DNA of 64,000 nt from Sphaerimonospora sp050942215 (GTDB lineage Bacteria; Actinomycetota; Actinomycetes; Streptosporangiales; Streptosporangiaceae), in contig NZ_CP192056.1 in assembly GCF_050942215.1 (NCBI RefSeq), positions 310,001 to 374,000 on the forward strand, in the 5' to 3' direction. The notes beneath the pieces are model-generated. The model was not told where the DNA came from. It saw nothing but the letters and a program-made list of their open reading frames with translations, and made no database searches. The translations under genes were made by a program, and so were the position numbers. Every line of letters starts with the position of its first letter. Positions within the stretch are counted from its first letter, which is position 1. Of the stretch, positions 53,163 through 63,090 are shown piece after piece.

Positions 53163-55825
53163 TCTTCACCTTTCTCGCCGTGCGTGTTCCGTGGCCGGTC
53201 GCCGGGTGTGCCGTCGTCCGGCTGCTCCGACTCCTCGCGGCCGCGCTGTGCGCCCCGCTGGATCGCGGAGAGCATCGCCCTGGCCTCCTCCGGGGAGCGG
53301 CTGTCGGGGGCCGTGTCCGGGGTCGGCGCCGCCAGCGGTGGCTGGCCTCGGAGTTGCGGCGCGATGCTGGCCTGGCGCACCCGGCGTGGTAATCCGGCAT
53401 GCGTGCCGTTCGCGATGGACCCTCTCACCGGCTGGGAGCTGTTCCCGGCCGATCCATTCTGACGGATATCGTCCGGCTTCAAACCCTTCTGTTCCGGCTC
53501 ATTGTGCCTGACGGAGGCATGCTCCGGAACGCCCAAGCCGGAACCCGCCGCCCCGAAATCCGCCGCCCCGAAATCTTGCGACTCGGAATCTCGCGACTCG
53601 GAATCCGGCGACCGGGAATCCGTTCGAGGTCCGGGGTAACGGGAGGTGGGGTCGTGGGAACTCTGTTCGTCCAGGTCGTCTCTGATGGCAGAGGGCACGG
53701 CCTCGGTCCGCAGCGAGGCGGGAGTGAAGAACGGTGAGGACTCGGCGTCGGTCCGCTCCCCGTCGGGGTACTCGTCCCGTCGTTCGCCGTGGTTGAGCGT
53801 GGCCCTCGTGCGAGCGCCGCGCACTCGGCGGGAGCTCGGTGCCTCCACGACGTGAGCGGTGGGCGGAAGGGAGGCGGTCGACGTGGAAGCGACCGGGACA
53901 TGCTCGGCCGATCCGCTGATCGTCGGCGGGGTCCTGTCGTCGGCCAGCAGGGTACGCGGGACGAGCACGATCGCGGTCGTTCCGCCGTACGGCGAACTGC
54001 GCAGGATCACGTTGATTCCGTACCGACCGGCGAGCTGACTGACGACGAACAGGCCGAGCCTGTCGCTGTCCGCCGGGTCGAACTCGGGAGGGTCGGCCAG
54101 CCGTCTGTTGATCTCGTCGTACTTCTCCGGCTCCAGCCCCAGACCGCGGTCCTCGATCTCGAGCACCAGCCCGTTGGCGACGACCTCGCCGCGCACCTGC
54201 ACCTTCGTCTGCGGTGGCGAGAAGACCGCCGCGTTCTCCATCAGCTCCGCGATCAGGTGCACGATGTCGGCCACCGTGGCGCCGGTGATGGAAGCGTCCG
54301 GCATCGGCATCAACGAGATGCGGGTGTAGTCCTCGACCTCGGCGATCGCGGCGCGTACGACGTCGATGACCGGCACGGGCTTGCGCCAGGCCCGGCCGGG
54401 AGCGGAGCCGGACAGGATGATGAGGCTCTCCGCGTGGCGGCGCATCCGGGTCGTCAGATGGTCCAGCCGGAACAGTTCTCGCAGGGCATCCGGATCGTCG
54501 GTACGGCGCTGCATCGTGTCGAGCAGGGTGAGCTGGCGGTGCAGCAGGCCCTGGTTTCGCCGGGCCAGGTTGAGGAAGACCTGGCTGACGCCCTTGCGTA
54601 GGTTGGCCTGGCCGACCGCGGCCTCGACGGCGGTCCGCTGCACCGAGGCGAAGGCGTGGGCGACGTCCTCGACCTCGAGTGATCCGCCCGCGCGGATGGG
54701 CGGCGCCTCGGCCGCGACGTCGACGTCCTCGCCCTGCTTGAGCTTCGCGACGACTCGTGGCAGTCGTACGTCGGCGAGGTCGAGCGCGGCGTCCCGCAGA
54801 TCAGCGAGATCGCGGGCGAGGCGGCGGCCGAACCGTACCGAGAAGACGATGGTGATGGAGATCGCGATGAGGCCGAGGCCGCCGGCGATCAGGATGCGGG
54901 TCATGATCCCGCCCGCTGTGGAGGTGGACTCCACGTTGAGCGCCTCGGTCGCCGAGGCGCGGGCGGAGTCGAGCTCCGAGGTGATGTGCTGGACCGTGGC
55001 CTGCCACTTGTCCGTTTCCGCCGGCAGGGGACCACCCGAGCGCACCTGGTTGACGATCAGGTTTTCGAGGTCGGAGAAACGGGCGAACATCGGGGAGCCG
55101 AGCACTCTCTCGTACGGCGCCCGCATCTCGCCGCTCAGGACCGACCGGTTCTTCCGATAGAGGAAGCGGCGGGTGGCGACCCACTCGCTGAAGGCGTTCT
55201 GCTCCTCCTGCGTCAGCCGTTCGCTGACGAGGGCCCCCCGGATCAGGGCGTCCTCGCGAGCGATCATCTCGTACGCGTTGCCCATGCCCTGCATCGCGCC
55301 GGCCTGTTGGAAGATGGCCAGGTCCGGGACGGAGACGAGCCTCTCGTACAGGACGAACAGCTGGTCCATCAGTCCGTTGTAGCCGTCGATGGCCTGCAGC
55401 CGATTGAACCGGCCCGTCGCGATCGCCTCACGGATGAAGGACAGGCGTTCGAACGAGTCGAGCACCGAGTCGAGGGTGGTGTCGAGCTCCTCGCCGACCG
55501 ATCCGCGGACGTCCTCGTCGTCGGCGGTTCCGACGAACTTGTCGAGCGACTCGGTGGTCTTCTTCTGCTGCGTGCTGAGCTCGGCCGAGATGTTCTGGCC
55601 GGAGCTGAGTAACTTGGCGGTGATGGCACGCTCGGCCTGCAGTTGCAGCCCGAGATCGGTGGAGGTCACGCCGAGGGTGTCGTACAGGATCTTCGCCCTA
55701 TAAAGGGCTAAGCCATCACCAACCGTCAGTCTTAGGACAAACCCCCACATAGCGCTCAGCATCAGTAGGGGGAGGAGCAGCAGCAGAAAGATCTTGAACC
55801 GAATCGACCGGTTTCTCGAACCCAT
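53159..55825 (-). CDS. nitrate/nitrite-sensor-type histidine kinase of a conservon (CvnA type)
   Basis: 888 residues from the ATG at 55825 with AGGAG seven bases upstream. One N-terminal helix (FKIFLLLLLPLLMLSAMWGFVL), a NIT sensor domain (about 45-310), a second helix (GGLGLIAISITIVFSVRFG), a HAMP-like linker and an ATPase domain (ELMENAAVFSPPQ; GLGLEPEKYDEIN; RLGLFVVSQLAGRYGI) are seen. A long, Ser/Glu-rich low-complexity tail ends the protein. Part of it (53520-53630) is built from SRDSESQDFGAADFG-like repeats. First gene of a four-gene block that senses an outside signal and passes it to the GTPase. Confidence 0.93.
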   Translation of the reverse strand: MGSRNRSIRFKIFLLLLLPLLMLSAMWGFVLRLTVGDGLALYRAKILYDTLGVTSTDLGLQLQAERAITAKLLSSGQNISAELSTQQKKTTESLDKFVGTADDEDVRGSVGEELDTTLDSVLDSFERLSFIREAIATGRFNRLQAIDGYNGLMDQLFVLYERLVSVPDLAIFQQAGAMQGMGNAYEMIAREDALIRGALVSERLTQEEQNAFSEWVATRRFLYRKNRSVLSGEMRAPYERVLGSPMFARFSDLENLIVNQVRSGGPLPAETDKWQATVQHITSELDSARASATEALNVESTSTAGGIMTRILIAGGLGLIAISITIVFSVRFGRRLARDLADLRDAALDLADVRLPRVVAKLKQGEDVDVAAEAPPIRAGGSLEVEDVAHAFASVQRTAVEAAVGQANLRKGVSQVFLNLARRNQGLLHRQLTLLDTMQRRTDDPDALRELFRLDHLTTRMRRHAESLIILSGSAPGRAWRKPVPVIDVVRAAIAEVEDYTRISLMPMPDASITGATVADIVHLIAELMENAAVFSPPQTKVQVRGEVVANGLVLEIEDRGLGLEPEKYDEINRRLADPPEFDPADSDRLGLFVVSQLAGRYGINVILRSSPYGGTTAIVLVPRTLLADDRTPPTISGSAEHVPVASTSTASLPPTAHVVEAPSSRRVRGARTRATLNHGERRDEYPDGERTDAESSPFFTPASLRTEAVPSAIRDDLDEQSSHDPTSRYPGPRTDSRSPDSESRDSESQDFGAADFGAAGSGLGVPEHASVRHNEPEQKGLKPDDIRQNGSAGNSSQPVRGSIANGTHAGLPRRVRQASIAPQLRGQPPLAAPTPDTAPDSRSPEEARAMLSAIQRGAQRGREESEQPDDGTPGDRPRNTHGEKGEE

Positions 55826-55933
55826 GGCCACTCCTGCATTGCTGGAGGCTCGCGCGCATTTGGGGAAATGCACCTCCGGAAGATCGCACAGAAGGCTAGC
55901 ACCGATACAGTTCTGGCGCATTGGGAGGATCTG

Positions 55934-56749
55934 ATGAATACTGTGATCACTGGGGCGAGTGCCGGAATCGGTGCAGTTGCCGCCCTTGATCTCGCGAAGC
56001 AGGGACACCGACTTGTGCTCGTCGGCCGGGACCGGACCAGGCTGGCCGGGGTGGCCGAGCGTGTCGGCTCGATCACCGGGACCCCGGCGGACACCCTGGT
56101 GGCCGACTTCGCCTCCCTCGATCAGGTGCGACGACTGGCGCGGGAGCTGCTCGACCGCTGCCCGCGGATCGACGTCCTGATCAACAACGCGGGCCTCATG
56201 GCGGGTAAGCGCCAGATCACCGAGGACGGCAACGAGTTGATCATGCAGGTCAACCACTTCGCACCGTTCCTGCTGACCAACCTGCTGATCGACCGGTTGC
56301 GGGCGTGCTCGGCCCGGGTCGTCACCACCTCGTCCCGGGCGGCGAGGGCCGGTCGCCTCGATCCCGCGGACCTGTCGCGGGAGCGGCGCCGCTGGAACGG
56401 GTGGCTGCAGTACGCGGATTCCAAGCAGGCCAACGCGTTGTTCACGGTGTCACTGGCCGGGCACGGCCTGGCCGCGACCTGCCTGCACCCGGGCGTGCTG
56501 CGGACCGGGTTCGCGGCGGACACCTTCTATATGCGACTGGTCACCCGGCTGCCCGGCATGTCGGAACCGGTGGAGGCCGGGGCCGCCAGGATCGTGCACC
56601 TGGCCACCGATCAGGACGGCGTCGCGCACCCGGGGCGCTACTTCGTCCGCGGCCTTCCCGTCGATGTGCCGCGCCGGATGTCCGACCCGGCGCTCGCCGA
56701 GGCCCTCTGGGAGGCCAGTCTCAACGCCACCGGCCTCGGCCGTGCCTGA
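55934..56749 (+). CDS. short-chain dehydrogenase/reductase
   Basis: 271 residues from the ATG behind GGGAGG. TGASAGIGAVAALDLA is the NAD(P) site, LINNAGLMAG the NNAG motif, and QYADSKQANALF carries the catalytic Tyr and Lys. It has the WWE-like layout of retinol-dehydrogenase-type SDRs acting on hydrophobic alcohols. It is divergent from the conservon. Confidence 0.92.
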   Translation: MNTVITGASAGIGAVAALDLAKQGHRLVLVGRDRTRLAGVAERVGSITGTPADTLVADFASLDQVRRLARELLDRCPRIDVLINNAGLMAGKRQITEDGNELIMQVNHFAPFLLTNLLIDRLRACSARVVTTSSRAARAGRLDPADLSRERRRWNGWLQYADSKQANALFTVSLAGHGLAATCLHPGVLRTGFAADTFYMRLVTRLPGMSEPVEAGAARIVHLATDQDGVAHPGRYFVRGLPVDVPRRMSDPALAEALWEASLNATGLGRA

Positions 56750-57081
56750 CGACGAAAACTCGGTAGATCGTTTAAGAACTGATATGGAACCATTATGAGA
56801 AGTCGCCCGTTATCTGAACTAGGGCGAATCGCGTACAGCGGGTGCGTCGCGGCGGACGCCGGAGGGCTTTCCTTCCGGTGCTGTCATAACGCGGTAATCC
56901 GGGGTAACGTGCGCATTTGCGGTGGACTACACGATGGGCCACATGACGGGCTGCATGACGGACCACGCCGCGGACCCCGTCGCAGGCCGCTGGGTGGGCC
57001 GCACAGGGGAACGCGCGGTGGATCGTACAATGTGCTTCACGCCGTACCGTCGGCGACGGAGCGTGATGACGGGGTGACGGT
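56750..57081. other. intergenic region with short imperfect repeats
   Basis: Several ATGACGG/ACGGACC-like repeats occur at 56930-56990. Otherwise no gene is seen; a promoter for the following pair is likely near its end. Confidence 0.45.
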
Positions 57082-57282
57082 TTGATCGGCAAGCAGGGCA
57101 GGGTCACGGGCAAGATCGGCCCAGGACTTGTCGGCGAGGTGATGGTGCCGGTACGCGGTGGAGTGGAGGCGTTCTACGCCCATCCCAGCGTGCCGGACGA
57201 GGAGTTCCCCGTCGGATCGATGGTCGTCATCGTGGAGTATTCACCGCCGCGTACGGTCTACGTCGCTCGAGCGTTCGTCTGA
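57082..57282 (+). CDS. small NfeD-like OB-fold protein
   Basis: 66 residues from TTG 57082. IGKQGRVTGKIGPGLVGEVMVPVRGG and FPVGSMVVIVEYSPPRTVYV match the C-terminal OB fold of NfeD proteins, without their membrane part. It is followed 38 bp on by a flotillin gene, the standard NfeD-SPFH pairing, which supports the call despite its small size. Confidence 0.75.
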   Translation: MIGKQGRVTGKIGPGLVGEVMVPVRGGVEAFYAHPSVPDEEFPVGSMVVIVEYSPPRTVYVARAFV

Positions 57283-57320
57283 CCAGGGAGAGTCCCTATC
57301 CCCCGATCACGGAGGCGTGA

Positions 57321-58808
57321 ATGCCGACGGAATTCCTGTTTCTGGGCGTCGCGATCGTCGTCGTCCTCTTCATCGTCATCCTGCTCTTCAAGTTGGTCTG
57401 GCGGGTCGCCGAACCCAACGAGGCGTTGATCATCTCAGGTCTCGCCGCCAGGACCAAGAACGAATTCGCCGACAGCCTCGGCTTCAAGATCGTGACCGGC
57501 AAGGGCACCGCCGTGCTGCCCGGCTTCCAGACGGCACGGCGGCTCAGGCTCGACAGCCGGGCGGCCAATCTGCAGGTGTCCTGCGTCACCCAGCAGGGCA
57601 TCCCGGTCCAGGTGCGCGGAGTGGTGATCTACAAGGTCGGCGACGACTTCGTGAGCATCGCCAATGCGGCCCGGCGGTTCCTGGATCAGCAGGACTCCAT
57701 GAACGATGCCATCCACGAGCTGTTCACCGGTCACCTCCGCTCGATCATCGGCAATCTGACCGTCGAGGACCTCATCCTGAACCGCGAGCGGCTCACCAGT
57801 GAGACGCGCAGTTCCGCCGCCGACGAGATGAGCAAGCTCGGCCTGGTCGTGGACTCGATGCAGATCCAGGAGATCGACGACGAGACCGGTTACATCCTCA
57901 ACCTCGGCAAGCCGCATGCCGCGAAGGTCGCGGCGGCGGCCCGCATCGCCGAGGCACAGCGCGATCAGGAGGCCACCGAGGCCGAGCAGGTCGCCGCAGC
58001 CAAGAAGGCCGCGGCGATCCGTGAGTCGCAGATCCAGCAGTCCGGATATCAGGCAGAGGTCGACCAGGCCGCGGCCAAGGCCAGGCAGGCAGGTCCGCTT
58101 TCGGACGCCACCGCACGACAGGAGGTCGTGGTCCAGGAGACCAAGGCGGCCGAGCTGGAGGCACAGCTCGCCGAGCAGCGGCTGCAGTCGCAGGTGCGCA
58201 AGCCGGCCGACGCCAAGGCGTACGAGACCGTGACGCTGTCGCAGGCCGAGCGCGACGCGCGCATCGCCCAGGCCGAGGCGGAGGCCCGGGAGACCGAGCT
58301 GCGCGCTGCGGCACAGGCGTCGCAGGTGAAGCAGGCGGCGGCGGCCGAGGCGGAGTCGGTCCGGCTGCGTGGTGAGGCCGAGGCCGCGGCGACGAGGGCC
58401 ACGGGTCTGAGCGAGGCCGAGGCCTCGAAGGCACGCGGGCTGGCGGAGGCCGAGGCGGCCAAGGCCAAGGGCCTGGCCGAGGCCGAGGCAATTCGCGCAC
58501 GCTCGGAGGCGCTGGCCGAGAACCAGGAGGCCGTCATCGCCCAGCAGCTCGCCGAGAACTGGCCGCAGATCGTGGAGGCCGGCTCGAAGGCGTTCGGCAA
58601 CGTCGACCACATGGTGGTGCTGAACGGCGCCCAGGGCATCGAGGAGATGCTCGCCAAGGCACTCACCCTCGGCGGCACCGGCCTCGGCCTGGCCAGGTCG
58701 CTGCTCGCCGGCGGCAACGGGCTGGGGATCGGCGCGAACGGCACCGAGCCCGTCACCGGGAACGGCGCCGAGCCGGTCACCAAGAACGTCATCGACGCCG
58801 CCTCGTAA
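57321..58808 (+). CDS. flotillin-like SPFH-domain protein
   Basis: 495 residues, ATG with GGAGG upstream. One N-terminal helix (FLFLGVAIVVVLFIVILLFKLVW) anchors it. The SPFH domain spans residues 30-190 (VSCVTQQGIPVQVRGVVIYKVGDD). A long Ala/Glu/Gln-rich coiled coil (210-440) with repeated EAEA motifs follows, and then a Gly-rich tail. Flotillins scaffold ordered membrane patches and interact with NfeD proteins; here the NfeD-like gene precedes it. Confidence 0.92.
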   Translation: MPTEFLFLGVAIVVVLFIVILLFKLVWRVAEPNEALIISGLAARTKNEFADSLGFKIVTGKGTAVLPGFQTARRLRLDSRAANLQVSCVTQQGIPVQVRGVVIYKVGDDFVSIANAARRFLDQQDSMNDAIHELFTGHLRSIIGNLTVEDLILNRERLTSETRSSAADEMSKLGLVVDSMQIQEIDDETGYILNLGKPHAAKVAAAARIAEAQRDQEATEAEQVAAAKKAAAIRESQIQQSGYQAEVDQAAAKARQAGPLSDATARQEVVVQETKAAELEAQLAEQRLQSQVRKPADAKAYETVTLSQAERDARIAQAEAEARETELRAAAQASQVKQAAAAEAESVRLRGEAEAAATRATGLSEAEASKARGLAEAEAAKAKGLAEAEAIRARSEALAENQEAVIAQQLAENWPQIVEAGSKAFGNVDHMVVLNGAQGIEEMLAKALTLGGTGLGLARSLLAGGNGLGIGANGTEPVTGNGAEPVTKNVIDAAS

Positions 58809-58863
58809 CGGAGTGCTCCACAGAGTGCTCTACGGCGTGCTCTGACGGCGTCGACGCGACTCG

Positions 58864-58901
58864 CGGCTCCGGGACCGGCCGGTCAACCGGTCCCGGAGCC
58901 G
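58864..58901. terminator. 15-bp perfect hairpin enclosing the DHA2 exporter stop codon
   Basis: CGGCTCCGGGACCGG (58864-58878) matches 58887-58901 exactly. The minus-strand stop (58883-58885) lies in the eight-base loop, and an arm encodes the last residues. It lies between convergent genes. Confidence 0.75.
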
Positions 58902-60424
58902 GTTTCCGCTTCGTCGTGGGGACGGCCGCTGGGCAGGAGAAGCAGCGCGCCCACGATGAGCACGGCCACGACGAGGAGCGCGAGGAAGACGTTGTGGACG
59001 GCGTCGGTCAGCGCGCCGCGGATGAAGGACAGTACGGCCGAGCCGGTCTCCGCGCCGCCCTGCCCGGTCAGCACCGAGCTCGTGGCGTCCACGCTCTTGG
59101 GCAGTTGGTCGCCGGCCACAGAGGTGGGCGGGTGGGCGAAGCGGTTGGACAGCGTCGCGTTGGAGACCGCGCCGAGTACGGCAGCGCCGACCGCGCTGCC
59201 GATCGAGCGGGAGAACATGTTGGTCGCGGTGACCACGCCGCGGCGCTCCCACCCGACGGAGGACTGAAGGGCGACCATCGTGGGACTCGACGTGAGTCCC
59301 AGACCGATGCCGACGATCAGGCACGCCACCGCGACCTGCCAGATCTGGGACTGCCGGCCGAGCAGGACGCACAGTACGGCCCCGGCCACGGTGAAGACGC
59401 TGCCGATCAGCGCCGTGTCGCGGAATCCGATGCGCATGTAGACGCGGCCCGAGAGCGTCGCGGCGAGCGGCCACCCGATGCTCATCGTGGCCAGGGTGAA
59501 GCCCGCCACCAGCGCACCGGTGCCGAGCACGCCCTCGGCGTACGTGGGCACGTAGGAACTGAGGCCGATGGTGAGCACGCCGATGCCCAGCGCGGCGAGG
59601 TTGCCGCCGGTCAGCAGGCGGTGGCGGAACACCCACAGCGGCAGAATCGGCTCGGCCGCCCGGCGTTCCACCAGGACGAAGGCGACCACTCCGCCCACGC
59701 CCGCGGCGAAGATGGCCAGGCTGACCGGAGATCCCCAGCTCCAGGCCACCCCGCCTTCCAGCAGGCCGAGGATGAGCAGGGAGGAACCGGCGGTGAGCAG
59801 CACCGCGCCCAGGTAGTCGATCCGGTGTGAGCCGCGGGTCACCCGCTCCTTGAATCGCCGGGCGAGGGTCCAGGCCGCGATGGCGCCGAGTGGAAGGTTG
59901 ATGAAGAAGATCCAGCGCCAGGACACGTACTCGGAGAACACGCCGCCCAGCGTGGGGCCGACGACCGCCGAGACCCCCCACACGCTGGCCAGATATCCCT
60001 GCACCCGGGCGCGCTCCGCCACCGAGTACATGTCGCCCACCATCGTCACGCTTATGGGCTGGACCGCCCCGGCGCCGATGCCCTGGATCGCGCGGAACAG
60101 GATGAGCGTCGGCATGCTCCACGCGATGCCGCACAGCATGGACCCGAGGAGGAAGACGGCGATGCCGAAGAACATCACGGGCTTGCGTCCGAATACATCG
60201 GCGAGCTTGCCGTAGATGGGGACGGTCACCGCCTGGGTGAGCAGGTAGATCGAGAACAGCCAGGGGAACTGAGAGAACCCGCCCAGGTCGGCGACGACGG
60301 ACGGCACCGCGGTGGCGATGATCGTGCTGTCCAGTGCCACCAGGGCCGTGCACAGCATGACGGCGGCCAGCACCGGCCCGCGTTCTGACCGCAGGCCGAT
60401 GCCTTTCGATGTCGTCGTGGTCAC
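58883..60424 (-). CDS. DHA2-type (EmrB/QacA) multidrug exporter
   Basis: 513 residues from the GTG at 60424 with GGGGAG upstream. Fourteen predicted helices. Motif A reads GKLADVFGRKPVM, motif C ASVWGVSAVVGPTLGGVF, and TALVALDSTIIATAVP begins helix 1. It should expel hydrophobic cations or antibiotics using the proton gradient. The region just upstream holds two unusual inverted repeats. Confidence 0.93.
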   Translation of the reverse strand: MTTTTSKGIGLRSERGPVLAAVMLCTALVALDSTIIATAVPSVVADLGGFSQFPWLFSIYLLTQAVTVPIYGKLADVFGRKPVMFFGIAVFLLGSMLCGIAWSMPTLILFRAIQGIGAGAVQPISVTMVGDMYSVAERARVQGYLASVWGVSAVVGPTLGGVFSEYVSWRWIFFINLPLGAIAAWTLARRFKERVTRGSHRIDYLGAVLLTAGSSLLILGLLEGGVAWSWGSPVSLAIFAAGVGGVVAFVLVERRAAEPILPLWVFRHRLLTGGNLAALGIGVLTIGLSSYVPTYAEGVLGTGALVAGFTLATMSIGWPLAATLSGRVYMRIGFRDTALIGSVFTVAGAVLCVLLGRQSQIWQVAVACLIVGIGLGLTSSPTMVALQSSVGWERRGVVTATNMFSRSIGSAVGAAVLGAVSNATLSNRFAHPPTSVAGDQLPKSVDATSSVLTGQGGAETGSAVLSFIRGALTDAVHNVFLALLVVAVLIVGALLLLPSGRPHDEAETGSGTG

Positions 60425-60446
60425 GTGGAAGGCTCCCCTGAACGTT

Positions 60447-60489
60447 CGCGTACGTACGCGGGACCCTCCCACCTGGGTGGGAAGGTCCC
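60447..60489 (-). promoter_or_regulatory. adjacent palindrome and hairpin in the exporter leader
   Basis: CGCGTACGTACGCG (60447-60460) is a perfect 14-bp palindrome. It shares its last base with a hairpin whose 14-bp arms (60460-60473 and 60476-60489) have one mismatch and a two-base loop. They lie 23-65 bp upstream of the exporter start. A repressor site plus an attenuator-like stem is possible; no regulator is adjacent. Confidence 0.5.
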
Positions 60490-60657
60490 GGAACAGGGCA
60501 ACTATCGCAAAGCGCCCGGCATTCCTTCCCGCCGCCGGAGCGGGTGCGTGTGAGCGGTTGTGCGACGACCTCGGGATCGATGGCCGTGCCTCCGGCGGCC
60601 ACGTCTCGCTCGTGTGGTGCCCAACGGCGGACGCTCCTCCTCCCGTAGGGGCACGGG

Positions 60658-62781
60658 TCAGATGAGAACGTGCGCCTCGGGGTTGCCGGCGAAGCAGAAC
60701 TGGGCGTTGCGGGTCAGCTTGTAGTCGGCGGCCTGCCAGGTGTGGGCCGTCGCGTCCGATCCCCTCATGTAGATGAAGTTGAACCGGTCGGCCGAGTAGA
60801 TCCGGATGCCCTCCGCCTTGCATCGCCGTACGAGCCGGGTGTCCTCGCCGGCGTTCACCGGCTCGAACGGGAACGCCCGCAGCAGGTCGGCCCTGGCCAG
60901 AATCGTCGCGCCCTGGATGAGGTGGGCGTACCGGTGCTCCAGTCCGGGCAGGCGCAGGACCGTGATGTCCTGGGCGGGGAAGTACGTGTAGTGGGCGCCC
61001 TTGCCGACCATCTCGGCGTCGGCGTAGTCGAACGACCGGACCAGGTCGGACAGGTAGTGCTCGCCGTAGATGTTGTCGTCGTCCATCTTGGCGATCAGCT
61101 CGCCCTCGGTGTGCGCGATGCCGTGGTTGAGCACCTCGCCCAGCGTCCAGGCGGGATCGGCGGTGAGCACCTTGACCGCGGGCACACCGGCGGCCAGCGC
61201 CTTGTCCCGCACGACCGCGGGGTCCTCGGACAGGCCGTGCAGGACCAGCACGAGCTCCAGGTTGCGGTGACGCTGCCGGGCCACCTGGTGGATCGCGTGG
61301 CCGAGCTGGCCGGCCCGGTTGGTCGGCAGCACGACGGAGATCGACGGCGACCGCGGGGCGACCGGGCGGCCGAGATCGGTGAGGATCTGGTCGACCCGGT
61401 GGGAGAACAGGTGCTTGTCGAACACCTCACGCATGGCGAGATGGCCCTGCCGGGCCCGCAGCTCCGGGCTGTTGATGAGGTAGATCGCCCGGTTGTAGGC
61501 CTCCTCCTGGGAGTGGGCGACCGGGATGAGCTCGCCGAACGTCTCCTCGATCGCCCGCGACCACCCCGACAGCACGCTCGTCGAGCACGCGGACAGCTCG
61601 AAGACCCGGCGGGCGCACATGGTCGGCGAGTCGATCACCGAGTTGACGTTCAGGAAGACCTTGTACATCTTGTAGGCGGCCAGCATCCGTTCGTACGGCA
61701 GCTCGCCCACGATGTGCGGGCGATACTCCTCGGGCCAGGCGTACTTGTCGGCCACGGAGTCGTTGCGCGCGAAGATGTGCAGGCCGAGGTCGCGCGCCGG
61801 GGCGATGACGGTCTCCATCTGCTCGCGCCGCTCGGGATGCTTGTCCCGGAAGTACATGCCCGCGAAGACGATGTCGTACGGCCGGCCGTACCTGGTCTGG
61901 ATCGGGTTGTGGATCCGCGGCTGGGCGGCGAACTGCAGCACACCGACCCGGTCATGCCCCAACTTCTCCCGATATTTCGGGATCATGTCGCCGTCGCACG
62001 TGTACACGTAGTCGAACAGCTTGGCCGTCTCGATGAAAAAGTCGAAGTTGGGCGGGTCCTCCTTGTTCCAGAAGACCGTGGGGATGCCCTCGTCCCGGCA
62101 CCAGGCGATCAGGTCGCGCAACTCCTGCTTGGGGGCGTTGGTCCCGGTCATCTGGTAGCGCCACCGGCCCTGGTTGCCGTGCCAGGCCGACTCGCAGAAC
62201 AACAGCTCGGGCCGTTTCTCGGCGAAGATCTCCCGCCAGTCCTGCAGGCCGAACTCGATCTGGTCCCACTCGTAGCGGAACGCCATGCGGGAGAAGTCGT
62301 CGAGGATCACCGCGACCGGCATGTCCGGCCGCACGATCGGGCCGTCGGGCCACTTCAGGTTGGGGATGGTGACCTCGGGGCCCCTGGCCTCGGCCTGCGC
62401 GGCGACCTCGATCGCCGGCTTCGGCGCCTGCGGCGCGCGCTTGCGGTCCTTCATCGCCTTGCGGATGTCGCGCGGGAGCCGGATGAACTTGGCGGGCTTC
62501 GACCCGGCGCTCGTCAGGACCTCCGCCACCCGATAGGGACGCTGGACCTGGGTTGCCTTGATCCGCCAGACGGCGTAGTCGGCGCGGGCCTCCTGGTAGG
62601 CGAGGCGGTTCTCCAGGTCGCGGATCCGCTGCTCGTAGTGCTCGACGTGCTTGCGCTCCTCGGGCAGCCAGTTCGCCGCCCCCAGCCGCTTGAACCGGGG
62701 TTCCTCGGGCGTCTGGGGCTCCTCCGGAGTCTGGCCCGAGTTCTGGGCGCCGGTCTCACGAGTCTCGTCCGTCTCAGCCAT
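60658..62781 (-). CDS. two-domain glycosyltransferase (CgeB-like plus GT2)
   Basis: 707 residues. The N-terminal 35 residues are Glu/Pro-rich; a coiled segment (ERKHVEHYEQRIRDLENRLAYQEAR) follows. Residues about 150-460 resemble CgeB/DUF3880 transferases (HIVGELPYERMLAAYKMYKVFLNVNSV; RRVFELSACSTSVLSG). Residues 475-700 are a GT2 domain: ISVVLPTNR, a DxD-like MDDDNIYGEHYLSDLV, and a late NAGEDTRLVRRCKAEG. It probably makes a cell-surface polymer. It is in the same orientation as the epimerase. Confidence 0.88.
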   Translation of the reverse strand: MAETDETRETGAQNSGQTPEEPQTPEEPRFKRLGAANWLPEERKHVEHYEQRIRDLENRLAYQEARADYAVWRIKATQVQRPYRVAEVLTSAGSKPAKFIRLPRDIRKAMKDRKRAPQAPKPAIEVAAQAEARGPEVTIPNLKWPDGPIVRPDMPVAVILDDFSRMAFRYEWDQIEFGLQDWREIFAEKRPELLFCESAWHGNQGRWRYQMTGTNAPKQELRDLIAWCRDEGIPTVFWNKEDPPNFDFFIETAKLFDYVYTCDGDMIPKYREKLGHDRVGVLQFAAQPRIHNPIQTRYGRPYDIVFAGMYFRDKHPERREQMETVIAPARDLGLHIFARNDSVADKYAWPEEYRPHIVGELPYERMLAAYKMYKVFLNVNSVIDSPTMCARRVFELSACSTSVLSGWSRAIEETFGELIPVAHSQEEAYNRAIYLINSPELRARQGHLAMREVFDKHLFSHRVDQILTDLGRPVAPRSPSISVVLPTNRAGQLGHAIHQVARQRHRNLELVLVLHGLSEDPAVVRDKALAAGVPAVKVLTADPAWTLGEVLNHGIAHTEGELIAKMDDDNIYGEHYLSDLVRSFDYADAEMVGKGAHYTYFPAQDITVLRLPGLEHRYAHLIQGATILARADLLRAFPFEPVNAGEDTRLVRRCKAEGIRIYSADRFNFIYMRGSDATAHTWQAADYKLTRNAQFCFAGNPEAHVLI

Positions 62782-63090
62782 GCTTCTCCCCTTTGTGGAA
62801 AAGACATCGTACGGTGACTACCGCCCGCTTCGTGCCGATATGCCCGAGCTGGCCGTGATCTTGCGAATACTCGCACATCGGGCCGTGAGCGGGGGTTTCA
62901 CGTTCGTGATCTTGCAGTTCCTCGCAGAGGTATGCCCTGAGCAGCGAGAACACGCTCCGTGATCTTGCACTCCCAACTGCAAGATCACGAAGCGTGGAGA
63001 CGCAGGTCAGGTGGCTCGTCTGCGAGAAACTGCAAGATCACGGAGTCGATTCACGCAGGTCGGGACCATGGCTTGCGAGCAACTGCAAGA
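62782..63090. other. intergenic region occupied by the site 3 mirror array
   Basis: Apart from about 70 bp next to the glycosyltransferase start, the region consists of repeat units (62855-63094), the last of which reaches into the stop of the epimerase gene. Confidence 0.7.

Noticed and set aside
53065..53511. Plus-strand frames opposite the sensor kinase tail
   Set aside because: No ribosome site and composition typical of antisense frames in high-GC DNA.
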